A stretch of DNA of 64,000 bases from Terriglobia bacterium (lineage in GTDB: Bacteria > Acidobacteriota > Terriglobia > JAIQFV01): positions 133,586 through 197,585 of the forward strand of contig JAIQFV010000002.1 in NCBI GenBank assembly GCA_020073085.1, in the 5' to 3' direction. Under the pieces are notes generated by a model. It was not told the origin of the DNA. It saw only the letters and a list, made by a program, of their open reading frames with translations, and searched no databases. Positions within the stretch are counted from its first letter, which is position 1, and every line of letters begins with the position of its first letter. Shown piece after piece: positions 1-9,392 of this stretch. The position numbers and the translations under genes were made by a program.

Positions 1-681
1 GGTAAAGGCCCCCTCCTTGTATCCAAACAACTCGGATTCCAACAGGCTGTCGGGAAGTGCGCCACAGTTCAGGGTCACGAGCGGCCCTGTAGAGCGATGA
101 CTCAGATTGTGAAGGGCCTTCGCCAGGAGTTCTTTCCCTGTGCCGCTCTCACCCGTCAACAGGACGTTGCAGTCGCTTTGGGCAATTTGGGGGAGCAACT
201 CAAAAATCCCCTGCATCTTGGAATTCTTGGATAACATCTCATGAAAACTATACTTATGTTCGGCTTCCCGGCGAAGCTCCTCTTCGGCCGACAGGTCTCT
301 GAAAGTCTCCACTCCTCCAATGATGTTGCCACGTTCATTCTTCAATACCGCAGTGCTCACGCTAATGGGGACGCGCATGCCCTGGGCGGAAAGGATCTGC
401 ACGGGTTTATTCACCACAGGCCGGGCAAACCGCATGGTCTCCTTTAACGCGCATTCACCTTCACAAATCTCCGCCTTGAGTACCTCCCAGCAGGGTTTTC
501 CCAACGCCTCCCTCTGTTTGACGCCTGTGATAATCTCAGCGGCCCGGTTAAAGGACGTAATGAGAAATTCCTTATCGACCGTGAATACCCCGTCATTAAT
601 CGAATCGAGAATGATTTTGAACCTTGAGGGATGGAAAAATTCCGTATCGGCTTGGACCTTGCCTTCGACAGATGGACTCAT
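1..681 (-). CDS. Sigma-54-dependent transcriptional activator, PAS + AAA+ (3' part outside window)
   Basis: The frame is open to the left edge; 227 residues are visible. An N-terminal PAS-like sensor (about residues 17-130, with the phrase [20 protein letters not shown]) is followed by the start of a sigma-54 interaction AAA+ domain: Walker A GESGTGKE near residue 182, then [11 protein letters not shown], which is cut inside the GAFTGA loop that contacts sigma-54. Family knowledge: such proteins hydrolyse ATP to open sigma-54 promoter complexes, and PAS domains sense a small ligand or redox state. The signal and targets cannot be seen. The PAS at the N-terminus instead of a receiver domain suggests direct sensing rather than phosphorelay. 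The DNA-binding HTH should lie beyond the edge. Confidence 0.9.
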   Translation of the reverse strand, partial: MSPSVEGKVQADTEFFHPSRFKIILDSINDGVFTVDKEFLITSFNRAAEIITGVKQREALGKPCWEVLKAEICEGECALKETMRFARPVVNKPVQILSAQGMRVPISVSTAVLKNERGNIIGGVETFRDLSAEEELRREAEHKYSFHEMLSKNSKMQGIFELLPQIAQSDCNVLLTGESGTGKELLAKALHNLSHRSTGPLVTLNCGALPDSLLESELFGYKEGAFT

Positions 682-892
682 TCTGCAGCCTCCAGCATTG
701 CAACATGCAACCCTTGTGAAAGAATACACGAATGGGATGAAATGCGCAAGCCAAAGGGTCGGTCATGTCGTTTCATGGCCTTAGCGGACCCTATCGAACC
801 CCTCGCAATTCCCGAGACGCAAGGGAACGAGGGTCGCACCGGAGTTCACGTCCCGAGACCGAAACTCTTCCCAATCAAAGATGGAAACACAG

Positions 893-1774
893 TCAAGGCC
901 GGTCCGGTTCTTTTTTATGCCCAGGTCTGACATATTCATCAAGGAACCGGAAGACATCGGACTCCCATTGGGGAACGGCGTTGTACACCAGATTGTGCCC
1001 CTCTTCCCGTGTTTGGCCGACAGGCGGGTAGATCTTCAGAGCGTAAGGTTTGTGCTGGCGTTCGAGGTCGGCGGCGAGGTCGCGGCCAGCAGCCGTGCTG
1101 TAATCGTTGGCGGCTTGAATGAGCAGGATGGGGGTGGCTGTCTTGCGGACGGCGGTCAGCAGGCGATCGCGCAGTTCGGGGGTGGCTTCCCAGGAACCCG
1201 CAGCGGCAGCGAAGGTCACCGCGGCGCGGACGGCGGGGTCGCGCTCGGCGGCGAGCAGGGTGAGTTGCCCGCCGAACGAATGCCCTGCGATGGCGATCCG
1301 GTGTGGGTCCACCGCGTGCACGGTTTTCAAGAAGGACAAAGCAGCAAGGACATCGTCGAGATGATCCGTCGTCAGTAGAATGTATTGCAGGTGCTTTCGA
1401 GCTTCGTCTCCATGCGCAGCCTTCTCACGCTGCAGCAGATCCTGAATGAAGGGTCCCTGTTCCGCAGAAAGGCCCTGCCCGCGTCGGAAGAGATAAAGGA
1501 AGGCGTACCCATGTCTGACGAAGAGGGGGCCGAGTCTTTCGGCGGCCTCCTTCATCGTGAGCCCGGCGGTATGCTCTGGGTCAGCCCCGCCAGAACCGTG
1601 ATTGAACAATACAGCAGGAAATGGGCCAGGACCCGCCGGCGTCCAGAGGAAGGCCTTGAGTTGAAGAGGTCCGCTGCGGATCTCAACCGTTTGTAAAGCG
1701 ATGGGCGGCGACGACTGGCCAGCCGCAACGCCCGAAAGCAGCAACGCGAACATGCAGAGCCGTAATCTTCTCAT
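893..1774 (-). CDS. Secreted alpha/beta hydrolase, dienelactone-hydrolase-like
   Basis: A 293-residue protein with an N-terminal signal peptide (basic start, hydrophobic segment, AGQ near residue 20). It has the alpha/beta-hydrolase layout: oxyanion region FNHGSGG near residue 58, nucleophile elbow GHSFGG with Ser166, acid in AANDYS (Asp224) and base in EEGHNL (His260). Family knowledge: these are esterases or related hydrolases. The substrate is not predictable; export suggests a periplasmic or extracellular ester. It lies downstream of a VWA gene on the same strand, but a gap of about 310 bases argues against tight operon coupling. Confidence 0.85.
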   Translation of the reverse strand: MRRLRLCMFALLLSGVAAGQSSPPIALQTVEIRSGPLQLKAFLWTPAGPGPFPAVLFNHGSGGADPEHTAGLTMKEAAERLGPLFVRHGYAFLYLFRRGQGLSAEQGPFIQDLLQREKAAHGDEARKHLQYILLTTDHLDDVLAALSFLKTVHAVDPHRIAIAGHSFGGQLTLLAAERDPAVRAAVTFAAAAGSWEATPELRDRLLTAVRKTATPILLIQAANDYSTAAGRDLAADLERQHKPYALKIYPPVGQTREEGHNLVYNAVPQWESDVFRFLDEYVRPGHKKEPDRP

Positions 1775-2083
1775 TGGCGCAGGGATCCCCCGTCGGCTTG
1801 ACTATAAAATGGACGTGGAGGCCTGACAAGACATTAAGAGAGCCCGGCTGCTAAATTCCTCATCAGTCTATTTTCAGTGGTGCCGCATATCATCAATTGG
1901 ACACAGATGGACGCCGATCGAAACGGAATAAACCGGGGCGGAACTTTCAAAGTACAAATTCCAGGCAAGAGTTCTTAGGCAAAGGGATTGTCCCAAGAAC
2001 CTCATTGAAGGCGCAGGCAACCCGCAGGGATTGCTCGCTCCGAGCGTGGCTGGCAACGAGAGGGGGGGTCTTCGAGTGAGGGG
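1775..2083. other. Intergenic, no gene seen
   Basis: About 310 bases between a VWA gene and the hydrolase, both on the minus strand. Short open frames here lack ribosome-binding sites and resemble no family. Around 1893-1920 a stretch resembles the GTCCATCTGTG-type low-complexity sequence, related in style to the one at 40646-40690. No clear promoter or hairpin was found. Confidence 0.5.
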
Positions 2084-3121
2084 CTAATCGCGCGAGGCGT
2101 AATAGCCCTTGCGGGCGACGATCTTCACATCACGGCGTTCGCACCGGACATTGATTTTTCGAAACGAACCGTCCCGTGAGGTGTTGGCCGGCGCGTAACC
2201 CAGCCGATATTGCTGGTGAAGCTCGGTCTTGATCTGCTCAAACGTCTTTCTCAAATCTTCCATGCTGCGCGGGTAATAGGCCTTTCCTCCGGTATCTTCC
2301 GCCAGTTTGTTCAGCACCCCCACGTTGCCGCTGAATTGTGGCTGGCCATAGCCGATGCTGAACCGCACAGAACGCGCCGGCTGAAAGTAGATGGGATAAA
2401 TAATGGTGTTCGCCTTTTGGGCGGCAGCCAGCGCGTCGTTCAATTTATACCTGCTTCCCTCATCCTCCCCATCGGTCACCAGCACCATCACCTTCCGGCC
2501 GGCCTCGCTGCGAAGCTTATCATCGCCCGCCAGCACGATCGCGTCGTAGAGGTGGGTCCCTCCGACATTCGTATGGAACGGGCCGGGATAACCGCCCGAT
2601 CGTATGCGCGTGCTCTTGATCGCCTTTTCCAGGACGGGCAGATTGTCCGTCAGATCCTCATCCAGGTCGACGCTCAAATCAAAATTGATGACCAGGCTTA
2701 AGTCCCCTTTGCGCATCACGGCATGAAGGAACTCGATGGCGCCCTCCTGCTCGAATGAAAGGATATTCTGGGCGTCGATGCTGCCGCTGGTGTCGATCAT
2801 CATGGCTATGGTCAAAGGGACAGTGGTCTCCTTGTCGAAGAAGGTAATCTCCTGCGCCTTGCCGTCCTCCTCGACCTTGATTTCATTGCGGTTCAGATCG
2901 CTGATGAGTCCCCCATGTTTGTCCTTGGCAACAAAAAACACATTCACCACGTCCACAGGAACCTTAATGACGGGCCCCTGCATCTGATTAGGTGTGGATT
3001 TCTCCTGAGCGGTGGAGAGGTGCGCGACCGCGGCCAGGGATCCCAAAGTGAGAAGGGCAACGGCCATGGCCCCGGATGCGGTCACACGGCCTAACGTGCC
3101 TGGGGTGGGGCGAGTATTCAA
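2084..3121 (-). CDS. VWFA-related acidobacterial-domain protein, exported
   Basis: A 345-residue protein with a long signal-type N-terminus (hydrophobic residues about 17-36), a beta-rich region (IKVPVDVVNVFFVAKDKHGG) and a von Willebrand A domain. The metal-ion-dependent adhesion motif is intact: DTSGS at residues 110-114. A C-terminal QYRLGYAP...GYYASRD segment is typical of the TIGR03436 family. Family knowledge: this domain is strongly expanded in Acidobacteriota and its function is not established; an intact metal site suggests ligand or protein binding outside the cytoplasm. It is divergent from the related gene at 3423, and the two probably arose by duplication. Confidence 0.9.
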   Translation of the reverse strand: MNTRPTPGTLGRVTASGAMAVALLTLGSLAAVAHLSTAQEKSTPNQMQGPVIKVPVDVVNVFFVAKDKHGGLISDLNRNEIKVEEDGKAQEITFFDKETTVPLTIAMMIDTSGSIDAQNILSFEQEGAIEFLHAVMRKGDLSLVINFDLSVDLDEDLTDNLPVLEKAIKSTRIRSGGYPGPFHTNVGGTHLYDAIVLAGDDKLRSEAGRKVMVLVTDGEDEGSRYKLNDALAAAQKANTIIYPIYFQPARSVRFSIGYGQPQFSGNVGVLNKLAEDTGGKAYYPRSMEDLRKTFEQIKTELHQQYRLGYAPANTSRDGSFRKINVRCERRDVKIVARKGYYASRD

Positions 3122-3422
3122 AGGCAGATCCCTTCTTCCGCGGAACCTTTTTTGTTCTGCGAGCCATTAGATGGAGGTGGCGCGCAATTGGTTTGCTTAT
3201 AATCTTATGCTAGCACGACCATTTGCCATTCCACACCATAAAAGTTATACTAAGAGCCAAGGCCAACGCCACCCACGCCATTGGAAATGCCACTGGCCCC
3301 TCGCTCAAAGCCCGTCGTTGCCGCGAAGACCAGGGCTCCAGTGGAAGGGCTCCGAGAACGGTGAGGTCGATATGGTGATGCGTTCTCACAGGAGTTTAAA
3401 ACCCCAAACCAATCATATTTTT
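3122..3422. promoter_or_regulatory. Divergent intergenic region between two VWA genes
   Basis: About 300 bases separate the divergent starts of the two VWA-like genes and must hold their promoters. No -10/-35 pair stood out enough to call. The plus-strand frame stays open upstream of 3423, so a longer product starting at 3372 (ATG after a GAGG) is formally possible. Confidence 0.4.
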
Positions 3423-4490
3423 ATGAGAAGACTAATCGGAATCCTGGCCGCCGTCCTGTTGAGTGGGATGCTGACATTTGCCCAGAGCAAGGCGCCTCCG
3501 GCCCCTGAAACGAAACCGGAGCAATTGAAGATTCCCTCGATCGTGGTCAACGTGGAGAAAGTGGTCGTCCCAGTCACGGTCAAGGACAGCAAGGGTCATT
3601 TGATCAACGACCTGAAAAAAACAGATTTTGAGGTCCTGGAGGACGGCGTGCCGCAGGAGATCTCGGATTTCACCACCGATCCCCGGGCCCTCAGCGCGGT
3701 CATCCTGGTGGACACCGCCATGACCGGACGCGCCGAACGACTCCTCGGGGAGACCCTGCGTTCGCTCACCGAATCGTTTAGCGAGTTTGATGCTCTCGCC
3801 GTGTACACCTTCGAAGACCGGGTGGACAAGCTGGTGGGATTCGGAAACAACCGAGACATCGCGTACACCAAATTGAAGAGGATCGTGGACGTGAGCGGCT
3901 CCAACCCCTCGGTTCCAGGCGGTCCCATTTTCAGCGGCGGGCCGCCCTCCATTAATGGACGCCCTATGGATGTGGGTCCCCCGCCCAACTATGGCTCCCT
4001 GAAACCCGCCCTGAAACGAATCACGGACGCCATCTTCGCTGCGGCGATGGCGCTGAAGGATCAGCCCAAAGACCGGAGAAAAATCATTCTCGTGATTTCA
4101 GACGGCAACGACACGGGAAAGAATGAGTCAAGTTATCAGGATACACTTCATCTCCTGCTGGATCGCGAGATCGCCGTCTACGGGATCAGCAACGACGAGT
4201 TTCCCCTTCTGCGTCATGCCGAAGTGACCAATGTGTTGCCGAGGTTTACCGCCGATACCGGGGGAAGCATGTTCTATTCTTTCAAACGCGAGACCCTCGA
4301 AAACATTTATCCCGCCCTTACTGAGGAGGTCCGCAACCAGTACGAGCTGACTTACTCACCCAAGCGGCACACCGATGATTCCGTCTTTAAATCAATTGAG
4401 GTCAAAGTGGATCGCCCCGGCGTCCGCGTCATCGCGAGGCAGGGTTACTACGCGGTGTCCGTCGTGCCCCTGACCCCGGAGGCCAAATAA
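3423..4490 (+). CDS. VWFA-related acidobacterial-domain protein, exported; altered metal site
   Basis: The 355-residue product begins at the ATG that directly precedes a clean signal peptide (MRRLIGILAAVLLSG, cleavage after FAQ). Earlier in-frame starts, e.g. 3372, would add a long polar stretch. The order of parts matches the divergent neighbour: PVTVKDSKG beta strands, VWA domain, and a C-terminal QYELTYSP...RQGYYAVS segment. The MIDAS DxSxS is replaced by DTAMT (VDTAMTG), so metal-dependent ligand binding may be lost. A Gly/Pro-rich insertion (about residues 160-195, GGPIFSGGPPSINGRP) follows. Function is unknown. Confidence 0.88.
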   Translation: MRRLIGILAAVLLSGMLTFAQSKAPPAPETKPEQLKIPSIVVNVEKVVVPVTVKDSKGHLINDLKKTDFEVLEDGVPQEISDFTTDPRALSAVILVDTAMTGRAERLLGETLRSLTESFSEFDALAVYTFEDRVDKLVGFGNNRDIAYTKLKRIVDVSGSNPSVPGGPIFSGGPPSINGRPMDVGPPPNYGSLKPALKRITDAIFAAAMALKDQPKDRRKIILVISDGNDTGKNESSYQDTLHLLLDREIAVYGISNDEFPLLRHAEVTNVLPRFTADTGGSMFYSFKRETLENIYPALTEEVRNQYELTYSPKRHTDDSVFKSIEVKVDRPGVRVIARQGYYAVSVVPLTPEAK

Positions 4491-4701
4491 GATTCCCTCC
4501 GACGTCACTCATGCATTTTTTAATCGCCCCATACAACGTCGTGAAGACTTGTGATTCTGTTGCACGCGAGGCATGAACCGGCAACGACGCTCGCCCTTCC
4601 CAGAGCAGTTCGAGCATGCACTTCTCAATTGAAATCGCGATAAAAAAAATTTATTTGAGTTCCGCTGCGTCCGATTTTTTTCGCGACACTCTATTTTTTT
4701 C

Positions 4702-4732
4702 TTGACATTGAATTGCCTAGACACTATACAAT
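4702..4732 (+). promoter_or_regulatory. Sigma-70-type promoter for the lysine-rich peptide gene
   Basis: TTGACA (4702-4707), 17 bases, then TATACA (4725-4730), overlapping the alternative -10 TACAAT (4727-4732). A T-rich tract precedes the -35. It is followed by a ribosome-binding site, a 20-codon frame and a terminator, so it forms a complete small transcription unit. Confidence 0.7.
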
Positions 4733-4806
4733 GAAGCAATTCCTGTATTTGCCGCAAGATCTAGTAAGCGGCAAGCAGGACGAATCCTAGAATTGGAGGG
4801 AATCGC

Positions 4807-4869
4807 ATGAAGAAAAGCGCAACCAAGAAAGCACCGAAGAAAAAGGCAGCAAAAAAGAAGAAGAGATAA
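4807..4869 (+). CDS. 20-residue lysine-rich basic peptide
   Basis: ATG at 4807 is preceded by GGAGGG at 4795-4800 with a six-base spacer, an excellent ribosome-binding site. The product has 20 residues, 11 of them lysine plus a C-terminal arginine, with Ala, Thr, Ser and Pro between (starts MKKSATKKAPKKK). A sigma-70-type promoter lies about 75 bases upstream and a perfect terminator about 32 bases downstream. The composition recalls histone-H1 tails and lysine-rich nucleoid peptides, so nucleic-acid binding is the obvious guess, but no family can be named. An sRNA that happens to carry a short frame is the main alternative. Confidence 0.7.
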   Translation: MKKSATKKAPKKKAAKKKKR

Positions 4870-4901
4870 GCTTCTTCTCGGAAGAGTTATTGATTTGAAT
4901 G

Positions 4902-4938
4902 TGGGGAATATCGAATGATATTCCCCATTTTTGTTTTT
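4902..4938 (+). terminator. Intrinsic terminator of the lysine-rich peptide gene
   Basis: A perfect 11-bp stem (TGGGGAATATC, loop GAAT, GATATTCCCCA) is followed directly by TTTTTGTTTTT. This is a textbook Rho-independent terminator on the plus strand. Confidence 0.92.
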
Positions 4939-5014
4939 AGAAACGGCACGCGATCGCTCTGTGGCACGGCGGCCGGGCCTCCTCCGGCTTCCCTCTCGTT
5001 TAATGAGGGGTGAA

Positions 5015-7996
5015 TTACCCTCCTTCAAAAGCAGGACAGACCGGCAGGAAATCACATTGAGGACAGAAAAAATTCCGACGAGGCGGAAATGAACGGCGCC
5101 GGATTTCGCGGGCGATTTCGAGGATCGCGTCTCGATCCAACTCCAACTGCGCGGCGGTGCGCTCGGTGGTGACCATCTCTCCGTTCTCGAGATTGTAGAA
5201 CGACAGGCTTGCCGGCCACAGGTGAAAGGATTCGCGGCATGCCAGCGCGTACACGGAAAGCTGCAGACTTCGATCCGCTTCCTTCTGGTCTTTTGGCCGG
5301 CCTGTTTTGTAATCGACGAGCTCCAGCCGTCCTACGGCGTCTTGGTTCATCTGGTCGATCCGGCCCATGAGGATGACGTCGTCCATCGGAAACTGGAATT
5401 GCTTCTCCTGTCCCCACACGGAGACGTTCAGGTGAATGTTCTTTTCGTAAAACCGGCGTAGCTGTTCCAGTGCGCTCGATCGATACCGGCCCTCCTGGTA
5501 CTCATCTTCAAAACCCACGTGTCGCCAGCGGTCGTCGAGATACTCCTCCAGCCTCTCCACCGGGAACTCCCCCTCTTCCTGTTTCCAATCGAAGAATTTC
5601 CGCACACACTCATGCAGGATGGAACCCACGGTCAACGCGGCGCTGGGTCCCCCGGAGAGCTTGTAGACGTGCCCGAACTTGTATTGCATCGGACACGTCT
5701 TATAGGTTTCCATCGAAGAGGCGCTCAGCTTCAATTCATCTCCAGAGACGCCGGGCGCGACAGCAGGAGCAGGCGCATTGCGGAGGGCCCAGAACGGAAG
5801 CCGGGAATTCGCCACCGACGCTTCCTCGGCCAGCGGGTCCAGTGAGAGTTCATTGGCCAGATCTTCCCCTGAAGGATTCACCGAGCGGACTTTCAAATCG
5901 GCGCCGGCTCCCACGCCATCGCGCTGAATGTCGCTCACGAACTCAGAGAGCTTCCACCGGGGCTTGGTGACCGCCGTTAAGATCAGGTTCTCCTGCGCGC
6001 GTGTCATGGCAACATAGCCCAGCCGACGCTCCTCGTGGATATGGGCCCCGGCTGGGAGCAGGCCTTCCTTTCTCAGAACCTCGGGGAAAGGCAGCAACGT
6101 GGACCGCTGCCTTGCCGGAAAGTAATTCTGAGTCAGGCGAAGCACGAACACGACAGGAAATTCCATTCCCTTGGCAGCATGAACGGTCATCAGGCGGACG
6201 GCGTCGGTCTCCAGGGACTTGTCTGTTTCCTCCGAAATGCCGCCGCCGGCTTCGAGGTAATAGTCGAAGTACTCCAGGAATTCCTTGAGTCGATCGCCGG
6301 GATATTTCTTCTGCCATTCTTCCACAAACTTCAGGACGCGCCGCACCGGCTTTTCCACTTCTTCCTCGCGAAAGGACTTCACATCACCCAGATCGGATTG
6401 CCGGGGCGCATCGCCTCCCTGAAGTTCCGCGGCACAGACTCTCACGGCGGACAGTGCCGTTCGCCTCAACAGGGATTTCCGCATGGATTCCACCCACGCG
6501 ACAAAGGGGTCGAGTTTTGCCCTCAATCCGCCTGACGCTTCATCGTGCACGCTCGCTTGGATCGCTTCATACAGGGTCGGATGTCCGGCCCCCTCACGCC
6601 CGTTAGAGCGGGTCGTCCGGTCCGCCACCAGCATGAACTCCTCTTCCGTTAAATTCCACCTTGGCAATGCGAGCGTGCGGCCGCAGCAGATGTTGTCGCC
6701 CGGTTTTGCAAGGAAACGCATCGTCGCCAGGAGATCGCGAACTGCGGGATGCAGAAGCACCGATAAACCGACCACCCGGAAGGGGAGGCCGCGACGCCGC
6801 AATGCCTTGACCAGCAGTTCCCGATGGGCATGCGCACGATAGAGCACGGCCATGTCGTGAAATGCCCTTCCCGCGCCGTGCAACCGCTCGATTTCAGCTG
6901 CTACCGTGAGCGCCTCATCGTCCGGCTCCGGCGCAATGAGCAGCGACACCGGTTCTCCTTCCTCTTTTTCCGTCCACAGATTCTTCTCCGGGTCGAAGCG
7001 ATCGGGATTGACCGCGATCAGTTGGTTGGCCCGGCGTAGAATTCGCCGCGTCGAGCGGTAATTCCGAGTCAGCTTCAACTGGCGGAATCCCGGAAATTTT
7101 CGGGCAAACAGAGTGAAGCTTTCCGAAGAGGCGCCCCGGAATCGATAAATCCCTTGATCGTCGTCGCCCACCACGGTGATGTTCTGATGCGATCGTGCGA
7201 GCAGGTGGAGCAGCTCAATCTGGGCGACGTTCGTATCCTGAAATTCATCCACCAGGATGGCGCGGTATCGATCCTCGTAGACCTGTCGGATCTCCGGAAA
7301 CTCCTGCAACATCCGTACTGCCGACGCGATGACATCTCCGAACGTTTGCGCCCCGGCATCCGCAAGCAGTTGGGAAGCGACCTGGTATACCCGCGCGATT
7401 TCTCGCTCCCGTTTCAACTGGGCGTCCGCTTCAGCAGATGACACCCGGCCAGCCTCTACCTCGCCATGGAGTTGGGCCTCGAGGCGCTCCACATAAGCCT
7501 CGTAGTCCGCGACGCTCACTAGTTCATCGTGGGCCCTGGACATGAACTCAATGAGATTGTTCAGAAACTTTCCCGGCTCGGCGTTCTTCCAGAACACTTC
7601 AAGCTGAAGGCTTTCCAGGTGACGCCGCAACAGAATCCAGAAATCAATATTGTCGAGCAGTTGAGCTCTTTGGCTTTGCCGGAGTCGCACCGACTGCTCT
7701 TCAATCAACTTCAACGCAAAGGCGTGAAAGGTAAGCACCTCGACTTCCCCGCTTGACCCGTTCCCCAGGCGTTGCCGGATCCGGCTGGCCATGACCTCGG
7801 TTGCCCGTTCAGTAAAGGTGAGCGCCAACACGTTCTCAGGATGCAGCCCTGCCACGGCATGGAGCAAAAACGCGATCCGTTCGGTGATCACCCGCGTCTT
7901 TCCAGTGCCGGCGCCCGCGATGATCAGTAACGGGCCGCCCGGGTGGGTGACCGCCGCTTCTTGCTCGGAATTGAGTCGAATCTCTGGAGATGACAT
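5015..7996 (-). CDS. UvrD/PcrA-type helicase fused to a RecB-like, probably Fe-S, nuclease domain
   Basis: A 993-residue protein; ATG preceded by AAGGAG. Superfamily 1 helicase motifs are in order: Walker A AGAGTGKT (about 27-34), VDEFQDTN, GDDDQGIYRFRGA, LTRNYRS, TVHAAKGMEF and YVAMTRAQENL. From about residue 740 a PD-(D/E)XK nuclease of the AddB/RecB type follows (SASSMETYKTCPMQYKF, GSILHE, LVDYKTGRPK with the catalytic D...DYK, LQLSVYA). One Cys in TCPMQ plus C-x2-C-x5-C in FCPQCDFLPVCP fits the four-cysteine iron-sulfur staple seen in AddB and AdnA/B nucleases. Role inferred: double-strand-break end resection or repair. It is encoded singly here with no AddB partner beside it. Confidence 0.92.
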   Translation of the reverse strand: MSSPEIRLNSEQEAAVTHPGGPLLIIAGAGTGKTRVITERIAFLLHAVAGLHPENVLALTFTERATEVMASRIRQRLGNGSSGEVEVLTFHAFALKLIEEQSVRLRQSQRAQLLDNIDFWILLRRHLESLQLEVFWKNAEPGKFLNNLIEFMSRAHDELVSVADYEAYVERLEAQLHGEVEAGRVSSAEADAQLKREREIARVYQVASQLLADAGAQTFGDVIASAVRMLQEFPEIRQVYEDRYRAILVDEFQDTNVAQIELLHLLARSHQNITVVGDDDQGIYRFRGASSESFTLFARKFPGFRQLKLTRNYRSTRRILRRANQLIAVNPDRFDPEKNLWTEKEEGEPVSLLIAPEPDDEALTVAAEIERLHGAGRAFHDMAVLYRAHAHRELLVKALRRRGLPFRVVGLSVLLHPAVRDLLATMRFLAKPGDNICCGRTLALPRWNLTEEEFMLVADRTTRSNGREGAGHPTLYEAIQASVHDEASGGLRAKLDPFVAWVESMRKSLLRRTALSAVRVCAAELQGGDAPRQSDLGDVKSFREEEVEKPVRRVLKFVEEWQKKYPGDRLKEFLEYFDYYLEAGGGISEETDKSLETDAVRLMTVHAAKGMEFPVVFVLRLTQNYFPARQRSTLLPFPEVLRKEGLLPAGAHIHEERRLGYVAMTRAQENLILTAVTKPRWKLSEFVSDIQRDGVGAGADLKVRSVNPSGEDLANELSLDPLAEEASVANSRLPFWALRNAPAPAVAPGVSGDELKLSASSMETYKTCPMQYKFGHVYKLSGGPSAALTVGSILHECVRKFFDWKQEEGEFPVERLEEYLDDRWRHVGFEDEYQEGRYRSSALEQLRRFYEKNIHLNVSVWGQEKQFQFPMDDVILMGRIDQMNQDAVGRLELVDYKTGRPKDQKEADRSLQLSVYALACRESFHLWPASLSFYNLENGEMVTTERTAAQLELDRDAILEIAREIRRRSFPPRRNFFCPQCDFLPVCPAFEGG

Positions 7997-8453
7997 GTTC
8001 TCCTTGTGCCCTTCTCTTGCGGGCGTACCGGAGGACCCGGTCCTCCTGCTTCGTTCTCAAAGGAATCGAAGGTAAAATATAATCGGTTGCGCCCCGACGC
8101 ACAATTCAAATATCCCTTCTGAACTCGACGCGCCGACCCCTCCACCGGGAATCTTCCCTCACGCAAGGGCTTACGGTTGCCCCTTCATTCGGCGCAGGCC
8201 GCGCTGTCTCTCCGTTTCTTTACAATGTTTCAGGGAACATGATAGAATTTCGTGTAATTTGAGCGTTGTTTTTGTTCTCATTTCCCGCATCCCGATGGAT
8301 CCGCACGGACTCTCCGGATCGGAATTGGCGGATCAACTCTGCGACGTTGACACCGGATCAGCGAGTCTGAGGCAAGGAACAGTCGATCTCGCTTTCATCA
8401 TCAGCACGATCAATTCGCGAAACAACCGAGAGCAGAATTAAGGAGTTTCTGTC
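7997..8453. promoter_or_regulatory. Divergent intergenic region between the helicase and yebC
   Basis: About 457 bases with no convincing gene. TTTACA (8219-8224), 18 bases, TAGAAT (8243-8248) is a possible sigma-70 promoter reading towards yebC, which would leave a leader of about 200 bases. The 60-codon frame inside it starts with TTG and lacks a ribosome-binding site, so I do not call it. Confidence 0.4.
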
Positions 8454-9203
8454 ATGTCAGGGCATTCAAAGTGGCATTCGATCAAGCATAAGAAGGGCGC
8501 CGCAGATGCCAAGCGCGGACGCATCTTTACAAAGCTCATCAAGGAAATCACTGTCGCTGCCCGTGTTGGGGGAGGCGACCCGGATGGGAACCCGCGGTTG
8601 CGCACGGCCATTCTCGCGGGAAAGGCCGAAAACATGCCCGCCGACAACATCAAGCGGGCCATCCAGAAGGGCACCGGCGAGCTGCCCGGCGCCCAGTATG
8701 AAGAAATCACTTACGAAGGATACGGCCCGGGTGGGGTTGCCATCATCGTAGACGCCATGAGTGACAATAAGAACCGGACCGTGTCGGAGATGAGACACCT
8801 CTTCAGCAAACACGGGGGAAATCTCGGTGAAGCTAATTCGGTGGCGTGGATGTTCCACAAGAAAGGCTATTTGATTGTGGAGAAGGCGAAGGCCAGCGAA
8901 GACCGCCTGATGGAGGTGGGGCTGGACGCGGGGATCGAAGATATCCGGGATGACGGTGACAACCTGGAAGTCCTGACCGCCCCCGAGAGTTTTGACGCGG
9001 TGTTGAAGGCCATCAAATCCGCGGGCATCGAGCCGGCGACGGCCGAAGTGTCAAAGGTCCCACAGAACTACATCAAGCTCGACAGCAAACACGCGGCCCA
9101 GATGCTGCGGCTCATGGAAGAGCTGGAAGACCATGAAGACGTCCAGAAGGTCTACGCGAATTTTGACATTGAAGAAAAAGACCTGGAGGCGGTGGCCGGA
9201 TAG
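8454..9203 (+). CDS. yebC: YebC/PmpR (TACO1) family protein
   Basis: A 249-residue protein; ATG after AAGGAG with an eight-base spacer. The N-terminus [19 protein letters not shown] is the family signature, followed by [28 protein letters not shown] and the later TEVSKVPQN-like block. Length is normal. Family knowledge: some members act as transcriptional regulators, and recent work ties the family to translation of proline-rich stretches. The gene sits just before ruvC, a common bacterial arrangement. Confidence 0.97.
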   Translation: MSGHSKWHSIKHKKGAADAKRGRIFTKLIKEITVAARVGGGDPDGNPRLRTAILAGKAENMPADNIKRAIQKGTGELPGAQYEEITYEGYGPGGVAIIVDAMSDNKNRTVSEMRHLFSKHGGNLGEANSVAWMFHKKGYLIVEKAKASEDRLMEVGLDAGIEDIRDDGDNLEVLTAPESFDAVLKAIKSAGIEPATAEVSKVPQNYIKLDSKHAAQMLRLMEELEDHEDVQKVYANFDIEEKDLEAVAG

Positions 9204-9392
9204 TCTCCGGAACTGAGCCCATCGGGCGGTGTATCCGGAAGGGTCGCGCTGGGGAACCTGGATCTTGAGGACCTTTCCCCTGGGCAAGTGCCGGGTGGCA
9301 ACTCCCGGGAATGCCCCCGCAGAATTCCGGGGCCTCCAGCAAGGATCGGATGGATCTGCACAAAAATCCGGCGGGACGATCAGCCTGATCAC

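Noticed and set aside
8259-8441. 60-codon frame before yebC
   Set aside because: Begins with TTG, lacks a ribosome-binding site and shows no recognisable domain.
9288-9392. Longer RuvC starting upstream of 9393
   Set aside because: The extra residues are Pro/Arg-rich and absent from the family; the conserved N-terminus starts at 9393.
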